From Cellulosimicrobium composti (GTDB lineage Bacteria; Actinomycetota; Actinomycetes; Actinomycetales; Cellulomonadaceae), in the NCBI RefSeq assembly GCF_009711085.1, contig NZ_WMKA01000024.1, positions 1 through 52,794 of the forward strand: DNA of 52,794 bases. The letters run 5' to 3'. The position numbers were made by a program, and so were the translations under genes. Every line of letters starts with the position of its first letter. The first letter of the stretch is position 1. Below the pieces are notes generated by a model that was not told the DNA's origin, searched no databases, and worked only from the letters and a program-made list of their open reading frames with translations. Shown here one piece after another: positions 1 through 8,879 of the stretch.

Positions 1-3000
1 GAGCGGGCGGGGGCGGGCGGGCGCGCGCGGGGCGCGGTGCGCTCCGCCCGCGGCGCCGAGCCGGGCGCGCAGCGAGCCGAGCCCGTCGTTCGTCACGTGC
101 CCCGACCACACGAGGTCCCACAGCGCGTCGAGGGTCGGTCCCACGTCGGCGCCCGCGCGCTCCGCGAGGCGGGGCAGGAAGTAGCCGCCCGACCCGTCGA
201 GGAGGTCGAGGAGCGTCGCGTGCAGCCCGCTCTCGGGCGGCGGGCCGGGGTCGGGCAGCGTGAGGGGCGCCCACTCCGCGAGGTGGAGACTGACGAGACC
301 GTCGCCGCCGCCGGAGCCGGGCAGCGGGGCGTGGCCGCACCAGACGACCTCGCCGGTCGTGGTGAGCTCGTCGAGCATCGTCGGGGTGTAGTCGGTGACG
401 CGCGCCGGGAGCACGAGGGTCTCGAGGGCGGACGCCGGCACGGCCGCGCCCGAGAGCTGCTCGACGACGCGCAGGAGCCCGTCCGTGCCGCGCAGCGCGC
501 CCAGCCCCTGCCACCGGGGGAGGAAGACGCCGAGCGTCTCGGCGGGCACGGGCTCGACCTCGGCCCGCAGCGCCGCGAGCGAGCGGCGGCGCAGCACGCG
601 CAGGACCTCGGCGTCGCACCAGTCGTCGCCGGTGCCCCCGATCGACTCGGGGCGCAGGCGCCCGCGCACGACGACCCGCGCGGCCTCCAGTCGTTCGAGC
701 GTCTGGGTGACGACCGCGACGCCGAGCCCGAGCCGGGTCGCGACGTCGTGCGCGGTGAAGGGTCCGTGCGTGCGCGCGTGCCGGCGCACGAGGTCGCCGA
801 GCGGGTCGGGCACGGGCTCGGTGAACACCTCGGGGATCCCGACGGGCAGCGCGACGCCGAGCGCGTCGCGCAGCCGTCCGGCGTCCTCGACCACGGCCCA
901 CTGCGGCGCGCGCTCGGGCGTGACGCCCGCGAGCCGGACGCGCATGACGCGCCGCGCCGACTCGAGCCCGCGCAGCCAGTCGCCGACGTCGCCGCGCACG
1001 TCCTCGCGCGTGCGCGCCGCGAGCTCGTCGTCCGTGAGCGGGCCGAGCCGGCGCAGGACGTCCCACAGGTCCTCCGCGTGCCGGGCCTGGCGCTCGGGCG
1101 CGAGCGCGCCGAGCTCGGCCTCGGTGCGCTCGATCTGCGCCGGGTCGAGCAGGTCGGCGAGCTGCGCCGCGACGCCGTCGCCGCCGAGGAGCTCGGCGAG
1201 GAGCGTCGGGTCGAGCGAGAGCGCCGCCGCGCGGCGCTCCGCAAGGGGGGCGTCGCCGTCGTAGAGGAACTGCGCGGTGTAGCCGAACAGGAGCGACTGC
1301 GCGAAGGGCGAGGGCGTGGGCGTGGTGACCTCGACGAGCCGCACGCGCCCGGCGGCGAGGTCCCGCATGAGGTCGACGAGCGCCGCGACGTCGAAGTCGT
1401 CCTGGAGGCACTCGCGCGCCGCCTCGAGGACGATGGGGAACTCCGGGTACTGCGACGCGACGGACAGCAGCTGGGCCGAGCGCTGGCGCTGCTGCCACAG
1501 CGGCTGGCGGCGGTCGGGCCGGCGCCGGGGGAGCAGGAGCGCGCGCGCCGCGGCCTCGCGGAACCGCGACGCGAACATCACGGACCCGCCGAGCTCGTCG
1601 CGCACCGCGTCGAGCACCTCGTCCGGGTCGAGCAGCAGGTCCTCCACGGGCACGACGGCCGCGTCCGCCCCCGACCCGCCGGTGCCCCCGTCGGACGCGC
1701 GGTCGAGCCACGACTCCCCCGTGTCGGGCAGCCGCAGGACGATGCCGTCGTCGGCGTGCATCGCCGCGGCGTCGACCCCGTACCGCTCGCGCAGCCGCGC
1801 GGCGAGCACGAGCGCCCACGGCGCGTGCACCTTCGCGCCGTACGGCGAGTGCACGACGACGCGCCAGTCGCCGAGCTCGTCGCGGAACCGCTCGACGACG
1901 ACCGTGCGGTCGTCGGGGACCCGGCCCGTCGCCTCGCGCTGCTCGCGCAGGTAGGCGAGCAGGTTGTCGGTCGCCCACGCGTCGAGGCCGGCGGCGCGCA
2001 GCCGGTCGGCCGCCGCCTCCGGGTCGGCGGCGGCGAGCGCGTCGGTCTCGCGCACCCAGCCGCCCAGCGCGCGACCGAGCTCGGCGGGCCGTCCGGGGGA
2101 GTCGCCCTTCCAGAACGGCAGGCGGCCGGGGATGCCCGGCGCGGGCGTGACGAGCACGCGGTCGGGCGTGATGTCCTCGATGCGCCACGTGCTCGACCCG
2201 AGCGTGAACGTGTCGCCCACGCGCGACTCGTAGACCATCTCCTCGTCGAGCTCGCCGACGCGCTTGCCGCCGCGCGGCGCCCGGCCGCCGGCGGTGTCCG
2301 GGTCGCCCGCGACGCCGCCCGTCGGCGCGTCGGTCGCGAGGAAGACGCCGTACATGCCGCGGTCGGGGATGGTCCCGCCGCTCGTCGCCGCGAGCCGCAG
2401 GGCCCCCGGGCGCCCGGTGAGCCGGCCGGACGCACGATCCCACACGATGCGCGCGCGCAGCTCGCCGAAGTCCTCGCTCGGGTAGCGTCCGGCGAGCATG
2501 TCGAGCACCGCGTGCAGGGACCCGTCGCCGAGGTGGGCGTAGGGCGCGCTGCGCCGCACGACCGTCGCGAGCTCGGCGACCGTCCACTCGTCGACCGCGA
2601 CCATCGCCACGACCTGCTGCGCGAGCACGTCGAGCGGGTTGGCGAGCACGTGCAGCTCCTCGATGCCCCCGCCGCGCATGCGCTCGGCCACGACCGCGGA
2701 CGGCACGAGGTCGCCGCGGTGCGTGGGGAACACGACGCCGTGCGACACCGCGCCCACCTGGTGCCCCGCGCGCCCGATGCGCTGCAGGCCGGACGCGACC
2801 GAGGGCGGCGCGCCCACCTGGACGACGAGGTCGACCGCGCCCATGTCGATGCCGAGCTCGAGGCTCGACGTCGCGACGACCGCGGGCAGGCGACCGTCCT
2901 TGAGCTCGGTCTCCGTGCGCGTGCGCTCCGCGCGGCTCATCGACCCGTGGTGGGCGCGCGCGATGACCGGCTCCACGCCCGAGCTCGCCCCGGACTGCGC

Positions 3001-4104
3001 CTGGACCTGCGCGGCGGTGACCGTGCCCGGGTCGAGCACGTCCTCGCCCTGGCGCTCGGCCCACACCTCGTTCATGCGGGCGGTGAGCCGTTCGGCCCCG
3101 CGCCGGGAGTTGGTGAACACGAGCGTCGAGCGGTGGTCCGCGACGAGGTCGACGACGCGCTCCTCGACGTGCGGCCAGACCGACGGGCGCGCGGGGCGGA
3201 CCTCGGGCGCGCCCGTGGGGCGTGACGTGGCCGGACCGGTGAGGTCGCGCTCGCCCGGCGGCAGCGGTGGCAGCCCGCCGTCGCGCGACCCGGCGTCGGG
3301 CACGAGCGGGGCGGTCTGGAGATCGGTGAGGTCCGGGACGGGCACCACGACGTCGACCTCGATGCGCTTGCTCGCCGGGGGCTGCACGACGACGACCTCG
3401 CGGCCGCCGTCGGACTCGGGGCGGTGCCCGCCGAGGAACGTCGCGACCGCGTCGACGGGCCGGACCGTGGCCGAGAGGCCCACGCGCTGCGCGGGCGGGC
3501 GCTCGTTCGCCTCGAGCAGCGCGTCGAGCCGCTCGAGCGACACCGCGAGGTGCGCGCCGCGCTTGGTGCCCGCGACGGCGTGGATCTCGTCGACGACGAC
3601 CGTCTCGACGCCCACGAGCCCCGCGCGCGCCTGCGACGTGAGCACGAGGAACAGCGACTCGGGCGTCGTGATGAGGATGTCCGGGGGGTGCGTCGCGAGG
3701 CGGCGGCGCTCGCTCGTCGGCGTGTCGCCGGTCCGGGTGCCGACGACGACGTCCGGCACCTCCTGGCCGAGGCGCACCGCCGCCTGCCGGATGCCCGCGA
3801 GCGGCGAGCGCAGGTTGCGCTCGACGTCCGCCGCGAGCGCCTTGAGCGGCGACACGTACACGACGCGGCAGCGGTGCTCGCGCGCCACCTGCGTGCCCTC
3901 GGCCGGCGCGCTCATGATCCGGTCGAGCGACCACAGGAACGCCGCGAGCGTCTTGCCCGAGCCCGTCGGGGCGACCACGAGCGCGTGCCGGTCGCTCGCC
4001 ACGGCGTCCCACGCGCCCGCCTGCGCGGCGGTCGGCGCGTCGAACGCGCCGGAGAACCAGGCGCGCGTGGGCGCGGCGAAGCGCGCGAGGGGGTCGACGG
4101 TCAC
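1..4104 (-). CDS. lhr: Lhr-family ATP-dependent DNA helicase (C-terminus beyond window)
   Basis: A superfamily 2 helicase of the large Lhr type, which unwinds DNA or RNA-DNA duplexes in repair. One open frame runs from a GTG at 4104 to the left edge (1368 codons, no stop); the family is about 1500 residues or more, so the end is missing. The N-terminus carries Walker A APTGSGKT (residues 45-52) and the Walker B box DEIH (172-175). Near residue 1327 is the ALWDLVW segment seen in the C-terminal part of Lhr proteins. The GTG start is chosen because the frame opens there and a CACAAT element lies 6 nt upstream; an ATG just before it is out of frame. It is divergent from the DUF3046 gene. Family assignment is sure; the exact substrate is not. 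Confidence 0.9.
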   Translation of the reverse strand, partial: MTVDPLARFAAPTRAWFSGAFDAPTAAQAGAWDAVASDRHALVVAPTGSGKTLAAFLWSLDRIMSAPAEGTQVAREHRCRVVYVSPLKALAADVERNLRSPLAGIRQAAVRLGQEVPDVVVGTRTGDTPTSERRRLATHPPDILITTPESLFLVLTSQARAGLVGVETVVVDEIHAVAGTKRGAHLAVSLERLDALLEANERPPAQRVGLSATVRPVDAVATFLGGHRPESDGGREVVVVQPPASKRIEVDVVVPVPDLTDLQTAPLVPDAGSRDGGLPPLPPGERDLTGPATSRPTGAPEVRPARPSVWPHVEERVVDLVADHRSTLVFTNSRRGAERLTARMNEVWAERQGEDVLDPGTVTAAQVQAQSGASSGVEPVIARAHHGSMSRAERTRTETELKDGRLPAVVATSSLELGIDMGAVDLVVQVGAPPSVASGLQRIGRAGHQVGAVSHGVVFPTHRGDLVPSAVVAERMRGGGIEELHVLANPLDVLAQQVVAMVAVDEWTVAELATVVRRSAPYAHLGDGSLHAVLDMLAGRYPSEDFGELRARIVWDRASGRLTGRPGALRLAATSGGTIPDRGMYGVFLATDAPTGGVAGDPDTAGGRAPRGGKRVGELDEEMVYESRVGDTFTLGSSTWRIEDITPDRVLVTPAPGIPGRLPFWKGDSPGRPAELGRALGGWVRETDALAAADPEAAADRLRAAGLDAWATDNLLAYLREQREATGRVPDDRTVVVERFRDELGDWRVVVHSPYGAKVHAPWALVLAARLRERYGVDAAAMHADDGIVLRLPDTGESWLDRASDGGTGGSGADAAVVPVEDLLLDPDEVLDAVRDELGGSVMFASRFREAAARALLLPRRRPDRRQPLWQQRQRSAQLLSVASQYPEFPIVLEAARECLQDDFDVAALVDLMRDLAAGRVRLVEVTTPTPSPFAQSLLFGYTAQFLYDGDAPLAERRAAALSLDPTLLAELLGGDGVAAQLADLLDPAQIERTEAELGALAPERQARHAEDLWDVLRRLGPLTDDELAARTREDVRGDVGDWLRGLESARRVMRVRLAGVTPERAPQWAVVEDAGRLRDALGVALPVGIPEVFTEPVPDPLGDLVRRHARTHGPFTAHDVATRLGLGVAVVTQTLERLEAARVVVRGRLRPESIGGTGDDWCDAEVLRVLRRRSLAALRAEVEPVPAETLGVFLPRWQGLGALRGTDGLLRVVEQLSGAAVPASALETLVLPARVTDYTPTMLDELTTTGEVVWCGHAPLPGSGGGDGLVSLHLAEWAPLTLPDPGPPPESGLHATLLDLLDGSGGYFLPRLAERAGADVGPTLDALWDLVWSGHVTNDGLGSLRARLGAAGGAHRAPRAPARPRPL

Positions 4105-4110
4105 CCGCCC

Positions 4111-4116
4111 ATTGTG
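4111..4116 (-). promoter_or_regulatory. -10 element of lhr (leaderless type)
   Basis: Read on the minus strand, CACAAT is followed by six bases and the GTG start of lhr, leaving no room for a leader with a ribosome-binding site. Confidence 0.4.
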
Positions 4117-4225
4117 GTCGTGCCCACCCACACGTCGCGCGGTGACAGGGGTCCGGACGCGGGCGTCGCCGGACGGGCGGCGGACCGCGGTCCGCGGCGC
4201 GGCCCGGGCGTGGGAGGCTGGTGCC

Positions 4226-4459
4226 GTGCGCTACCGCGAGTTCTCCGAGCTGGTCGACGAGGTGTTCGGCGAGTCCCTGGGTCGTGCCTACGTCCGCGAG
4301 CAGGTGCTGTCCGCCCTCGACGACCGCACGGCGGCGCAGGCGCTCGAGGACGGCGTCGAGCCGCGCGTCGTCTGGCACGCCCTCTGCGACGCTCTCGACG
4401 TGCCCGACGAGCGGCGCTGGGGCCGCGACGAGCACCGTCAGGCGCCGCCGCGCCGCTGA
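4226..4459 (+). CDS. DUF3046 family small protein
   Basis: A 77-residue protein of unknown function. It begins VRYREFSELVDEVFG and has the DUF3046 pattern of a short helical N-terminus, a central REQVLSALDDRTAAQALEDG segment and a VWHALCDALDVP tail. DUF3046 genes usually lie close to recA in actinobacteria (Rv2738c in Mycobacterium tuberculosis), as here, although two genes intervene. The GTG start at 4226 lies 6 nt after GAGGCT, a weak -10 match. The C-terminal RRWGRDEHRQAPPRR is basic. No catalytic motif is visible. It could be a small DNA- or RNA-binding factor, but that is a guess from charge and context. Confidence 0.8.
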   Translation: MRYREFSELVDEVFGESLGRAYVREQVLSALDDRTAAQALEDGVEPRVVWHALCDALDVPDERRWGRDEHRQAPPRR

Positions 4460-4561
4460 GCGCGTCGCCCCTCCGGCGCCGCGGGGACCGCTGGCGCGTC
4501 CTGTCGGCGCCCCGGTACCCGTCGCCGCGTCGGCCGGGGAGCGCGACCCGCCCGGCCCCGC

Positions 4562-4567
4562 GATGAT
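4562..4567 (+). promoter_or_regulatory. -10-like GATGAT before the membrane phosphodiesterase
   Basis: GATGAT ends six bases before the ATG at 4574. No purine-rich ribosome-binding site lies between, so this gene is probably leaderless. Confidence 0.35.
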
Positions 4568-4573
4568 GGCGGC

Positions 4574-6760
4574 ATGAGCGTTCCTGCCCGGGCTCGCGGT
4601 GCCGCGCGCGTCACCGCGGCCGACGTGCGCGGCGCGGCGTGGTCGCTCGTCTCGACGACGCTCGGCCTCGGCCTCGCGATCTGGGTCGTGCCCGGCGTCG
4701 AGGTGACGAAGCCGTGGTCCCTCGTGCTCGCGGCGCTCGCGGTCGGCGTGGGCGACGCGCTGCTGCGGCCCGTGCTGCGGCGGCTCGCGCGCCGCTCGGG
4801 CGTCGTCGGCGCGCTCGTCTCGGGCATGGCGGCCCAGCTCGTCGTCGCGTGGGCCGCGCTCACGTACCTCCCCGGCTTCCGCAGCGGCTCGTGGCTCGAC
4901 GTCCTCGCCGTGCTCGTCCTGGCCGCGGTGCTCATGGCGCTCGGGCGCTGGGTCGTGGGCGCGAGCGACAACGAGTACGTGCTGGGCGACCTGCTGCGCC
5001 GCGCGCGACGCCACGCCGGGGTGCCGCGCCCGGCCCGGGGCGGCGCCGACGACGCCGGGCGACCCGCGGGCCTGCTCGTCGTCCTGCTCGACGGCGTCGC
5101 CCGGCCCACGCTCGACTACGCGCTGCAGGCAGGGCTCGTCCCGACGCTCGCGCGCTGGCTCGGCAGCGGCAGCCACCACCTGACGACGTGGTGGGCCCGC
5201 GTGCCCGCGACGACGCCCGCCTCGACGATCGGGCTCCTGCACGGCTCGACCGAGCACGTGCCCGCGTTCCGGTGGTGGTCGCGCGCGCTCGGCCGGCTCG
5301 TCGTGACGAACCGGCCCGCCGACGCCGCGGCGGTCGAGGCGCGGACGAGCGACGGCGCGGGGCTCCTCGCGGGCGGCGGGGTCGCCGTCTCGACGATGTT
5401 CTCGGGCGACGCCGCGACGAGCCTGCTCGTCATGAGCCGCGCGAGCGCGGGCCTGGGCCCGGGGCAGATGTTCGTGCACTTCTTCGCGAGCCCGTTCGTG
5501 CTCGTGCGCGCCGTGGTCGTCGCGCTCGGCGAGCTCCTCAAGGAGCTGTACCAGGGCTGGCAGCAGGCCGTGCGCGGCGTCGAGCCGCGCGTCTCGCGCC
5601 TCGGGTGGTACCCGGTGCTGCGGGCGGTGACGAACGTCGTGCTCCGCGACCTCAACACCACGCTCGTCGCGGAGCAGCTCGTGCGCGGCGCGCCCGTCGT
5701 GTGCGTCGACCTCGTCGACTACGACGAGATCGCCCACCACGCGGGTCCGCTGCGCCCCGAGTCGCTGCGTGCGCTCGAGGGTCTGGACGGCGTCGTCGGT
5801 CTCTGGGAGCAGGTCGCGGCGGTCGCGCCGCGCCGCTACGAGGTCGTCGTGCTCTCCGACCACGGGCAGTCGCTCGGCCCGACGTTCGAGCAGGTCGCCG
5901 GACGGACCTTCCTCGACGAGGTCCGGCGGCTCATGGCGCTCGACCGCGCGCCCGCCGACGACGTGCCCGGGCCGGGCCGCGCCCCGCGCGAGGACGGAGC
6001 GCGGGTCGAGGGGCGGCGTCGGGCCACCGCCCCCGACAGCGAGGCGTGGGGCCCCACCAACACGGCCCTGCACGCGCTGCGCCACGCGGGCGACGACGCG
6101 CCGGGCGCCGGGCGCATGCTCGTGGGACCCGACCGGTCGGAGCGGCGCGCCGACGCCGCCGCGACCGCGCCGGAGCTGCCCGAGGTCGCGGTCGTCGGCT
6201 CCGGCAACCTCGGGATGGTCTGGTTCCCCCGCGAGCCGCGCCGGCTCACGGGCGACGAGGTGCGCGCGCGCTGGCCCGCGCTCCTGCCCGGGCTCGTCGC
6301 GCACCCGGCCGTCGGCGTCGTCGTCGAGCGCGGGGCGGACGGCCGCGTGCGCGCGCAGGGGCGCACGGGCTCGCGCGACCTGCGGACGGGCGAGGTCGTG
6401 GGGGAGGACCCGCTCGCCGCGTACGGCTCGCGCGCGGCCGCCGACCTCGAGCGCGTCGCGGGGCTCGAGGACGCGGGCGACCTCGTGCTCGTCTCGCGCG
6501 TCGACGAGGTCGGGATGGTGCACGCGTTCGAGGGGCTGGTCGGCTCGCACGGGGGGCTCGGCGGAGCGCAGAACGAGGCCGTCCTGCTCTGGCCGGCCCA
6601 CCTCGCGCTGCCCGACGACGAGCTCGAGGTCGTCGACGGCGAGCGCGTCCTCGTCGGGGCCGAGGCCGTGCACCGCCGGCTCGTCGCGTGGCTGCGCGAC
6701 CTCGGCCTGCGCGAGCCCGTGCCCGCGCGCGGCCCCGCACGGCGGGACGGCGCGCCGTGA
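4574..6760 (+). CDS. Four-helix membrane domain fused to an alkaline-phosphatase-superfamily phosphodiesterase
   Basis: A 728-residue fusion. Residues 23-42, 48-66, 76-99 and 107-128 are hydrophobic and resemble the small four-helix 'phage holin family' proteins. From about residue 165 the protein is an alkaline-phosphatase-superfamily domain (type I phosphodiesterase/nucleotide pyrophosphatase branch). It shows a first metal Asp (VVLLDGVARP, D173), a likely nucleophile region TTPASTIG, a second metal set DYDEIAHHAG and SDHGQS, and a final His in GSHGGLGG. The role is probably hydrolysis of a phosphodiester at the membrane; the substrate cannot be read from sequence. The GTGA overlap with the next gene suggests an operon. 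Despite the holin-like domain there is no phage context. Confidence 0.75.
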   Translation: MSVPARARGAARVTAADVRGAAWSLVSTTLGLGLAIWVVPGVEVTKPWSLVLAALAVGVGDALLRPVLRRLARRSGVVGALVSGMAAQLVVAWAALTYLPGFRSGSWLDVLAVLVLAAVLMALGRWVVGASDNEYVLGDLLRRARRHAGVPRPARGGADDAGRPAGLLVVLLDGVARPTLDYALQAGLVPTLARWLGSGSHHLTTWWARVPATTPASTIGLLHGSTEHVPAFRWWSRALGRLVVTNRPADAAAVEARTSDGAGLLAGGGVAVSTMFSGDAATSLLVMSRASAGLGPGQMFVHFFASPFVLVRAVVVALGELLKELYQGWQQAVRGVEPRVSRLGWYPVLRAVTNVVLRDLNTTLVAEQLVRGAPVVCVDLVDYDEIAHHAGPLRPESLRALEGLDGVVGLWEQVAAVAPRRYEVVVLSDHGQSLGPTFEQVAGRTFLDEVRRLMALDRAPADDVPGPGRAPREDGARVEGRRRATAPDSEAWGPTNTALHALRHAGDDAPGAGRMLVGPDRSERRADAAATAPELPEVAVVGSGNLGMVWFPREPRRLTGDEVRARWPALLPGLVAHPAVGVVVERGADGRVRAQGRTGSRDLRTGEVVGEDPLAAYGSRAAADLERVAGLEDAGDLVLVSRVDEVGMVHAFEGLVGSHGGLGGAQNEAVLLWPAHLALPDDELEVVDGERVLVGAEAVHRRLVAWLRDLGLREPVPARGPARRDGAP

Positions 6761-7566
6761 GCGTCCGCGTGACGTGGCTCGGCCACGCGAGCGTCGTCCT
6801 CGACGTGGGCACCGGGCCCGCCGGCACCCCGCCCGTGCGGCTCGTCACCGACCCGCTCCTGCAGCGTCACGCGGGCGTGCTGCGACGGCGCGGCGACCGG
6901 CCGGACGCGGGTGAGTGGGAGGGCGCCGACGCCGTGCTCCTGTCGCACCTGCACCACGACCACGCCGAGCTGCGGTCGCTGCGGCTCCTCGGCGACGTCC
7001 CGGTCCTCACCGCGCCCGCGAACGCCCGGTGGCTGCGCGCCAAGGGGCTGCGCGGCGTCGGTCTCCTCGGCGGCGCGTGGCACGGCGTCGGCCCGGCGGA
7101 CGCCGGGGTCGAGGTGCGCCTCGTGCGGGCCGTGCACGGGCACCGGCCCATGCCGCACCGGCCCAACGCGGCGAACGGGCACCTCGTGCGCGCGACCGGG
7201 CCGGGCGGCGTGCGCGTGTGGGCGGTGGGCGACACGGAGCACCACGCGGAGATGGTCCACCTCCCGGCGCTCGCGGACGGGCCGGTCGACGTCGCGCTCG
7301 TGCCCGTCGGCGGCTGGGGGCCGCGGCTGTCGGGCGGGCACCTCGGGCCCGCGCAGGCGGCGCGCGTGTGCGCCGAGGTCGGCGTGCGCGTCGCGATCCC
7401 GGTCCACTGGGGCACGCTCCACGCGCCGGGCGGCCGGCACCTGCCGCGCGGGTGGATGGACCACGCGGGCGCGGCGTTCGAGGCGGCGTGCCAGCGCGCG
7501 GCGCCCCGCACGCGCGTGGTGGTCCTGCGGCCGGGCGAGGCGTGGTCGTCCGACGGCGCAGCGTGA
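6757..7566 (+). CDS. Metallo-beta-lactamase-fold hydrolase (UlaG/RNase Z-like)
   Basis: 269 residues starting at a GTG that overlaps the stop of the phosphodiesterase gene (GTGA). The N-terminus TWLGHASV is typical of UlaG-like MBL proteins. The zinc motif SHLHHDH (H64, H66, D68, H69) is intact, with AVGDTEHH and PVHWGT as the later ligands. It should be a soluble hydrolase with a binuclear metal site. Adjacency and overlap suggest it acts with the membrane phosphodiesterase, perhaps on the same phosphodiester or a product; that is inference. The alternative is a generic Zn-dependent hydrolase such as an N-acyl-phosphatidylethanolamine-type phospholipase. Confidence 0.85.
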   Translation: MSVRVTWLGHASVVLDVGTGPAGTPPVRLVTDPLLQRHAGVLRRRGDRPDAGEWEGADAVLLSHLHHDHAELRSLRLLGDVPVLTAPANARWLRAKGLRGVGLLGGAWHGVGPADAGVEVRLVRAVHGHRPMPHRPNAANGHLVRATGPGGVRVWAVGDTEHHAEMVHLPALADGPVDVALVPVGGWGPRLSGGHLGPAQAARVCAEVGVRVAIPVHWGTLHAPGGRHLPRGWMDHAGAAFEAACQRAAPRTRVVVLRPGEAWSSDGAA

Positions 7567-7605
7567 GCCGCCGGCGCGTGACACGCCGGGCCCGGGGTCG
7601 CCGGG

Positions 7606-7621
7606 TCGAACAGGTGTTCGG
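7606..7621 (+). promoter_or_regulatory. LexA operator (SOS box) of recA
   Basis: TCGAACAGGTGTTCGG matches the actinobacterial SOS box TCGAAC-N4-GTTCGA at 11 of 12 specified bases. It lies directly upstream of a TAGAGT -10 candidate (7623-7628), so LexA would block that promoter. Confidence 0.9.
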
Positions 7622-7708
7622 CTAGAGTTGTGCACAGGGCGCGCTCCGGCGGGCCCAGGACGCCGGTCCGGCACGACGATCCCCAGGCTCGAGGGTCGCC
7701 GGCGCCGC

Positions 7709-7731
7709 GTGTCGGTGGCTGCCCGTAACGT
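7709..7731 (+). promoter_or_regulatory. PafBC-type (RecA-NDp) promoter of recA
   Basis: GTGTCGGTG, eight bases, then TAACGT. The mycobacterial RecA-NDp consensus is TTGTCRGTG-N8-TANNNT, so only the first base differs. It would start recA transcription about 38 nt before the ATG. An AAGGTGGA ribosome-binding site sits at 7763-7770. Confidence 0.7.
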
Positions 7732-7775
7732 CGGGCCACAACGAACTATGGACGTCGAACCGAAGGTGGACTGAC

Positions 7776-8879
7776 ATGCCCGCACCCGCAGACCGCGAGA
7801 AGGCGCTCGAGGCAGCCCTCGCCCAGATCGACCGGAGCTTCGGCAAGGGCTCCGTCATGCGCCTCGGCGAGGAGGGCCGCGCGCCGGTCGACGTGATCCC
7901 CACGGGGTCCATCGCGCTCGACGTCGCGCTCGGCATCGGCGGGCTGCCCCGCGGCCGCGTGATCGAGGTGTACGGCCCGGAGTCCTCCGGCAAGACGACG
8001 GTCGCGCTGCACGCGGTCGCGAGCGCGCAGCGTGCCGGCGGCATCGCGGCGTTCATCGACGCCGAGCACGCGCTCGACCCGGAGTACGCCAAGAAGCTCG
8101 GCGTCGACACCGACGCGCTCCTGGTCTCGCAGCCGGACACCGGCGAGCAGGCGCTCGAGATCGCGGACATGCTCATCCGCTCGGGCGCGCTCGACATCAT
8201 CGTCATCGACTCGGTCGCGGCCCTCGTGCCGAAGGCCGAGATCGAGGGCGAGATGGGCGACAGCCACGTCGGCCTCCAGGCCCGCCTCATGTCGCAGGCG
8301 CTGCGCAAGATCACCGGTGCGCTCAACGCGTCCGGCACCACGGCGATCTTCATCAACCAGCTCCGCGAGAAGATCGGCGTGTTCTTCGGCTCGCCCGAGA
8401 CGACGACCGGTGGCAAGGCGCTGAAGTTCTACGCGTCCGTGCGCCTCGACATCCGCCGCATCGAGACCCTCAAGGAGGGCACCGACGCGGTCGGCAACCG
8501 CACGCGCGTCAAGGTCGTCAAGAACAAGATGGCCCCGCCGTTCAAGCAGGCCGAGTTCGACATCCTCTACGGCGTCGGCATCTCGCGCGAGGGCGGCCTC
8601 ATCGACATGGGCGTGGAGCACGGGTTCGTGCGCAAGTCCGGGTCGTGGTTCACGTACGGCGGCGACCAGCTCGGCCAGGGCAAGGAGAACGCGCGCGCGT
8701 TCCTGCGCGACAACCCGGACCTCGCCAACGAGCTCGAGAAGAAGATCAAGGAGAAGCTCGGCGTCGGTGCCAAGGTCGACGCGCCGGCCGACCCGGCCGC
8801 GGGCGTGACCGTCGCCGACGCGGCTCCGGCCGCGAAGGCGACGGCGGGTGCCGCCAAGGGGAAGAAGTCGCCGTTCTGA
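7776..8879 (+). CDS. recA: Recombinase RecA
   Basis: The 367-residue strand-exchange ATPase and LexA co-protease, acting on single-stranded DNA in the cytoplasm. Walker A is GPESSGKTT (67-75). [11 protein letters not shown], the L1-region [19 protein letters not shown] and NQLREKIG are all present. No intein interrupts the gene. The C-terminal tail after KLGVGAK is an Ala-rich, lower-complexity extension ending KGKKSPF, not the acidic tail of E. coli RecA. AAGGTGGA gives a proper ribosome-binding site for the ATG. Two promoters are visible upstream, one with a LexA box and one of PafBC type. recX follows directly. Confidence 0.98.
   Translation: MPAPADREKALEAALAQIDRSFGKGSVMRLGEEGRAPVDVIPTGSIALDVALGIGGLPRGRVIEVYGPESSGKTTVALHAVASAQRAGGIAAFIDAEHALDPEYAKKLGVDTDALLVSQPDTGEQALEIADMLIRSGALDIIVIDSVAALVPKAEIEGEMGDSHVGLQARLMSQALRKITGALNASGTTAIFINQLREKIGVFFGSPETTTGGKALKFYASVRLDIRRIETLKEGTDAVGNRTRVKVVKNKMAPPFKQAEFDILYGVGISREGGLIDMGVEHGFVRKSGSWFTYGGDQLGQGKENARAFLRDNPDLANELEKKIKEKLGVGAKVDAPADPAAGVTVADAAPAAKATAGAAKGKKSPF

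Noticed and set aside
37-3225. A 1062-codon open frame on the plus strand rich in Arg, Glu and His
   Set aside because: It is the antisense shadow of the lhr helicase, whose minus-strand frame holds all the motifs. Long shadow frames are expected at this GC content.
4574-4960. Holin-like helices as evidence of a prophage
   Set aside because: No other phage gene is near, and the helices are part of a larger chromosomal fusion protein.
7752-7767. GTCGAACCGAAGGTGG before recA as a second LexA box
   Set aside because: Only the left half TCGAAC matches; the right half GTTCGA is absent.
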